Shown here: positions 63,065 to 64,000 of the stretch, piece after piece
How the letters are laid out: every line of letters starts with the position of its first letter
Position numbering within the stretch: position 1 is the first letter of the stretch
From: Parasphingorhabdus marina DSM 22363
Lineage (GTDB): Bacteria > Pseudomonadota > Alphaproteobacteria > Sphingomonadales > Sphingomonadaceae
Reading direction: 5' to 3'
DNA: 64,000 bases
NCBI RefSeq assembly: GCF_900128895.1
Contig: NZ_FSQW01000002.1
Coordinates: 930,001-994,000 of the forward strand
Made by a program: the position numbers and the translations under genes
The notes under the pieces: generated by a model
The model's database searches: none
Told to the model about the DNA's origin: nothing
The model's input: only the letters and a program-made list of their open reading frames with translations

Positions 63065-64000
63065 ATGCGTCAAAAAGAATTGCGACTGGCCCTGATATGC
63101 TATGGCGGCGTAAGCCTCGCCATCTACATGCACGGGATCACCAAGGAAATCTGGAAGCTTGCCCAGGCCAGCCGGGATTTTCATGATGGCACACGCAATG
63201 ACCAGTGCAGTCGCGGCATCTATTTCGACATGTTTGAATGGATGGAACAGGAAACCGGCATCCGGCTGAGGGTTCTCCCCGATATTATTGCCGGCGCCAG
63301 TGCCGGCGGGATAAACGGGATCTTCCTCTCGCAGGCCATCATTTCCGGTCAGTCGCTGGAACCGCTCACCGACATGTGGCTCGATACGGCAGATGTTGAT
63401 CGCCTGCTCGACCCCGATGCCCGTCCGCTGTCCCGCTTTTCCAAATTCTGGGCAGAACCGATTGCCTGGCTGGCCCTCGGTCGCAAAGGTGGTGCGGTCG
63501 AACAGACTGTTTCCAAGGAAGCCCGCGAAGAAGTCAAGATGAAGCTGTCCCGTTTCGTCCGCGCCCGGTGGTTCGCTCCACCCTTTGGCGGGAAAGTCTT
63601 CTCGACGCTCATCTTCGATGCACTGGAGGCCATGACCAAAAGCGAAGCAGGTCCGCGCCTGCTGCCCCCGGAACAACCGCTGGATTTGTTCGTGACCGTC
63701 ACCGATTTCGTCGGCCATCCGGAAAAATTGCAACTCAACAGTCCGCCGGAAGCGCTGGAAATGGAGCACCGGATCACCATCGGTTTTTCCACTCGCGGAC
63801 AAAAAAGCAGGAATGTTGCCGACCCCGCCGAGCTGGTGTTCTCCGGCCGCGCCACCGCCAGTTTTCCGGGGGCCTTCCCGCCTTTTACCGTGGCGGAACT
63901 GGACGAGGTGCTGAAAGACAAGGGCTATGTCTGGTCCGGTCGCAAGAATTTCCTTCGGCGCGTGCTTCCCAATCAGAGCCGCACCGGTACCGCCGAAGAT
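63065..64000 (+). CDS. Patatin-like phospholipase (cut by window edge)
   Basis: An open frame of at least 312 codons running off the window. It has the oxyanion-loop GGVSLAIYMHG (from residue 14) and the nucleophile elbow GASAG with Ser79, followed by GGINGIFLSQAI. This matches the large alphaproteobacterial patatin/DUF3376 proteins, which can exceed 900 residues. The catalytic Asp would come later (beyond what can be certain here). Divergent from radA. No signal peptide is evident, so it is probably cytoplasmic or membrane-associated. Confidence 0.9.
   Translation, partial: MRQKELRLALICYGGVSLAIYMHGITKEIWKLAQASRDFHDGTRNDQCSRGIYFDMFEWMEQETGIRLRVLPDIIAGASAGGINGIFLSQAIISGQSLEPLTDMWLDTADVDRLLDPDARPLSRFSKFWAEPIAWLALGRKGGAVEQTVSKEAREEVKMKLSRFVRARWFAPPFGGKVFSTLIFDALEAMTKSEAGPRLLPPEQPLDLFVTVTDFVGHPEKLQLNSPPEALEMEHRITIGFSTRGQKSRNVADPAELVFSGRATASFPGAFPPFTVAELDEVLKDKGYVWSGRKNFLRRVLPNQSRTGTAED

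Noticed and set aside
1-64000. CRISPR array or insertion sequence
   Set aside because: No regularly spaced repeats of suitable length and no transposase gene were seen; the Cys-Ala and Gly-rich repeats are coding.

Overview
The window is a stretch of chromosome from an alphaproteobacterium, most likely order Sphingomonadales (Sphingorhabdus, Parasphingorhabdus or Sphingopyxis-like). The evidence is a permuted two-piece tmRNA gene, an alphaproteobacterial HdaA, a PEPxxWA-CTERM surface protein, the lptD-surA-pdxA-ksgA and yajC-secD-secF-Mth938 gene orders, and a moderate G+C content. Coding density is high, with many 1-4 base overlaps between genes and frequent TTG and GTG starts. No insertion sequence, integrase-bearing island or CRISPR array is visible.

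Layout. 1-8.4 kb: tail of RNase D, then a leftward DUF2066-hdaA-ppk-ppx operon (DnaA inactivation and polyphosphate metabolism), divergent from purM-purN; PurN carries an extra YjbR-like domain. 8.4-13.7 kb: a 33-codon small ORF with a strong ribosome binding site, a LOV-HTH photoreceptor, a divergent SDR/SnoaL pair, ndk, a lipoprotein, holC and pepA. 13.7-21.6 kb: the outer-membrane biogenesis operon lptD-surA-pdxA-ksgA facing malate synthase G. 21.8-25.8 kb: a small unknown protein and an M20 hydrolase-astA-astB arginine catabolic operon. 26.1-26.5 kb: ssrA (tmRNA) on the minus strand, then mscL. 27.2-29.8 kb: lemA, two TPM-domain proteins and a NUDIX hydrolase. 29.8-33.3 kb: upp, an NDUFS4-like complex I subunit, polyprenyl synthase, chorismate mutase and the PEPxxWA-CTERM protein.

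33.4-41 kb: a sensor kinase/OmpR regulator pair (the kinase probably starts at CTG), PepSY and SIMPL proteins, an ABC-F ATPase, a DUF6456-type protein, an XRE regulator and a glycosyltransferase. 41-44.4 kb: the Sec accessory operon with a Mth938-like gene. 44.7-47.1 kb is the most accessory-looking part: tRNA-Pro, an endolysin/holin pair resembling a gene transfer agent lysis cassette, a Cys-Ala repeat lipoprotein followed in the same frame by a His-rich DUF6969 protein, and tRNA-Arg. 47.2-51.5 kb: DUF1178, nitrilase, glutaredoxin, comF, an NDUFAF5-like methyltransferase, mutT and two Flp pilins. 51.5-64 kb: an M48 protease, accA, xerD, a large Sphingomonad-type unknown protein coupled to a 45-residue membrane peptide, aroK-aroB, a KefB-type antiporter, a NifU-like scaffold with one cysteine replaced, cvpA, radA and the start of a patatin-like lipase.

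Most of the window is housekeeping. The features most worth following are the Cys-Ala lipoprotein/DUF6969 pair and its repeat-rich upstream region, the detached lysis cassette, the PurN-YjbR fusion, the CTG-initiated kinase, the AstA/AstB-linked M20 hydrolase and the unusual NifU-like scaffold.
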